This document shows positions 63,757-64,000 of a DNA stretch of 64,000 nt, one piece after another. The stretch spans positions 1-64,000 of the forward strand of contig WKKR01000001.1 of the NCBI GenBank assembly GCA_009684525.1, written 5' to 3'. A program made the position numbers and the translations under genes. Origin of the DNA: Geobacter sp. (lineage in GTDB: Bacteria; Desulfobacterota; Desulfuromonadia; Geobacterales; DSM-12255). The notes below the pieces were generated by a model. The model worked only from the letters and a program-made list of their open reading frames with translations, was not told where the DNA came from and did not search any database. Numbering within the stretch: the first letter of the stretch is position 1; each line of letters opens with the position of its first letter.

Positions 63757-63999
63757 TCAGGGGGGTGAGTTGGTCTTTTGTACGGCTATTGCAGCAACCA
63801 GAAATTCCTTTGCCCGTCGAACGTCATCAATGGTCTGAAATTCTCTATAGCCGTCTGCATGGTCTGGATCGAGACCACGATAGAAGCGGGGACGCTGAGC
63901 AGTAAAACCTCGTAGCGCCTTGGATGTGGCATAGTTGTCACTTTGGACGGTTTTTGCTAGGCGGACGACTTCATGAATTATCCCGCAACCGAGTCTGAA
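63757..63999 (-). CDS. C-terminal end of an unrecognised protein (cut by window edge)
   Basis: The minus-strand frame is open from the window edge to a TGA at 63757-63759 and gives 80 residues (GIIHEVVRLAKTVQSDNYAT ... GLDPDHADGYREF ... RRAKEFLVAAIAVQ). Composition is soluble and helical; I do not recognise the family. It ends 32 bases before the SppA-like start, so the two are probably co-transcribed. The continuous open frame to the window edge and coding-like composition support a real gene. Confidence 0.6.
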   Translation of the reverse strand, partial: FRLGCGIIHEVVRLAKTVQSDNYATSKALRGFTAQRPRFYRGLDPDHADGYREFQTIDDVRRAKEFLVAAIAVQKTNSPP

Positions 64000-64000
64000 C

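Noticed and set aside
1-64000. CRISPR arrays, insertion sequences, prophage or integrase genes
   Set aside because: No regular spaced repeats, transposase-like proteins, terminal inverted repeats or phage structural genes were seen. The only long repeats are the MCP paralogues.

Overview
The window looks like a chromosomal segment of a Geobacter-type bacterium (Geobacterales, Desulfuromonadota). This is inferred from gene content: many methyl-accepting chemotaxis proteins (MCPs) with almost identical signalling halves, small tri-heme c-type cytochromes, a citramalate synthase, class II aldolase, PtsP, PrsK/PrsR regulators, a haemerythrin-MCP and many receiver-domain proteins. I see no rRNA, CRISPR array, insertion sequence or prophage. 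Two tRNA genes are present (Arg-CCG and Leu-CAG).

Layout. 1-8.7 kb is a chemotaxis block: the 3' end of one MCP, two complete tandem MCPs of the same subfamily, a soluble histidine kinase/LuxR-type regulator pair, a fourth MCP and a CheW. The two complete tandem MCPs, the CheW and the distant haemerythrin-MCP each have a good sigma-28 (FliA) type promoter with an exact 11-bp spacer. 8.9-16.5 kb holds housekeeping and envelope genes (nudC, a DUF4149-like membrane protein, a DUF2156 protein, a haem-binding protein, an AcpH-like phosphodiesterase that seems to start at ATC, selU on the minus strand, an OmpA-family protein with two internal Ig-like repeats, and fba).

16.6-28.2 kb (minus strand) is the most striking region. 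It is a tightly packed eight-gene operon: a dCache/HAMP/multi-PAS histidine kinase, REC-PAS, REC-HD-GYP, REC-HD-GYP variant, an MglA-like small GTPase, a soluble histidine kinase, a REC-PilB/GspE ATPase carrying two C-terminal zinc ribbons, and a REC protein. All five receivers share a 'KPW' signature. I infer a phosphorelay that links c-di-GMP turnover, a polarity-type GTPase and a secretion/pilus-type ATPase. I do not recognise it as a characterised system.

28.5-48.7 kb contains ptsP, a TPR protein, an FAD oxidoreductase, a YtxH-like protein, a divergent pair (tri-heme cytochrome plus DUF3047 versus a YyaL/DUF255 protein) with an operator-like palindrome, murJ-ogt, a second tri-heme cytochrome, tRNA-Arg, a metallo-beta-lactamase-fold protein with a degenerate metal site, DUF1573, hpt plus a zinc-ribbon/DUF3426 protein, a 2x[4Fe-4S] ferredoxin, and convergent ackA and pta. 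The haemerythrin-MCP follows.

49.2-57.7 kb reads as one rightward run: nucleotide-sugar dehydrogenase, UDP-glucuronate-epimerase-like protein, PrsK, PrsR, a bifunctional NAD(P)HX repair enzyme, a CBS protein and tsaE. lysC and cimA (aspartate family and isoleucine precursors) follow, each with a strong terminator. The right end is minus-strand: tRNA-Leu, a 50-residue one-helix membrane protein, rmuC, an SppA-like protease and the C-terminal end of an unrecognised protein cut by the window edge.
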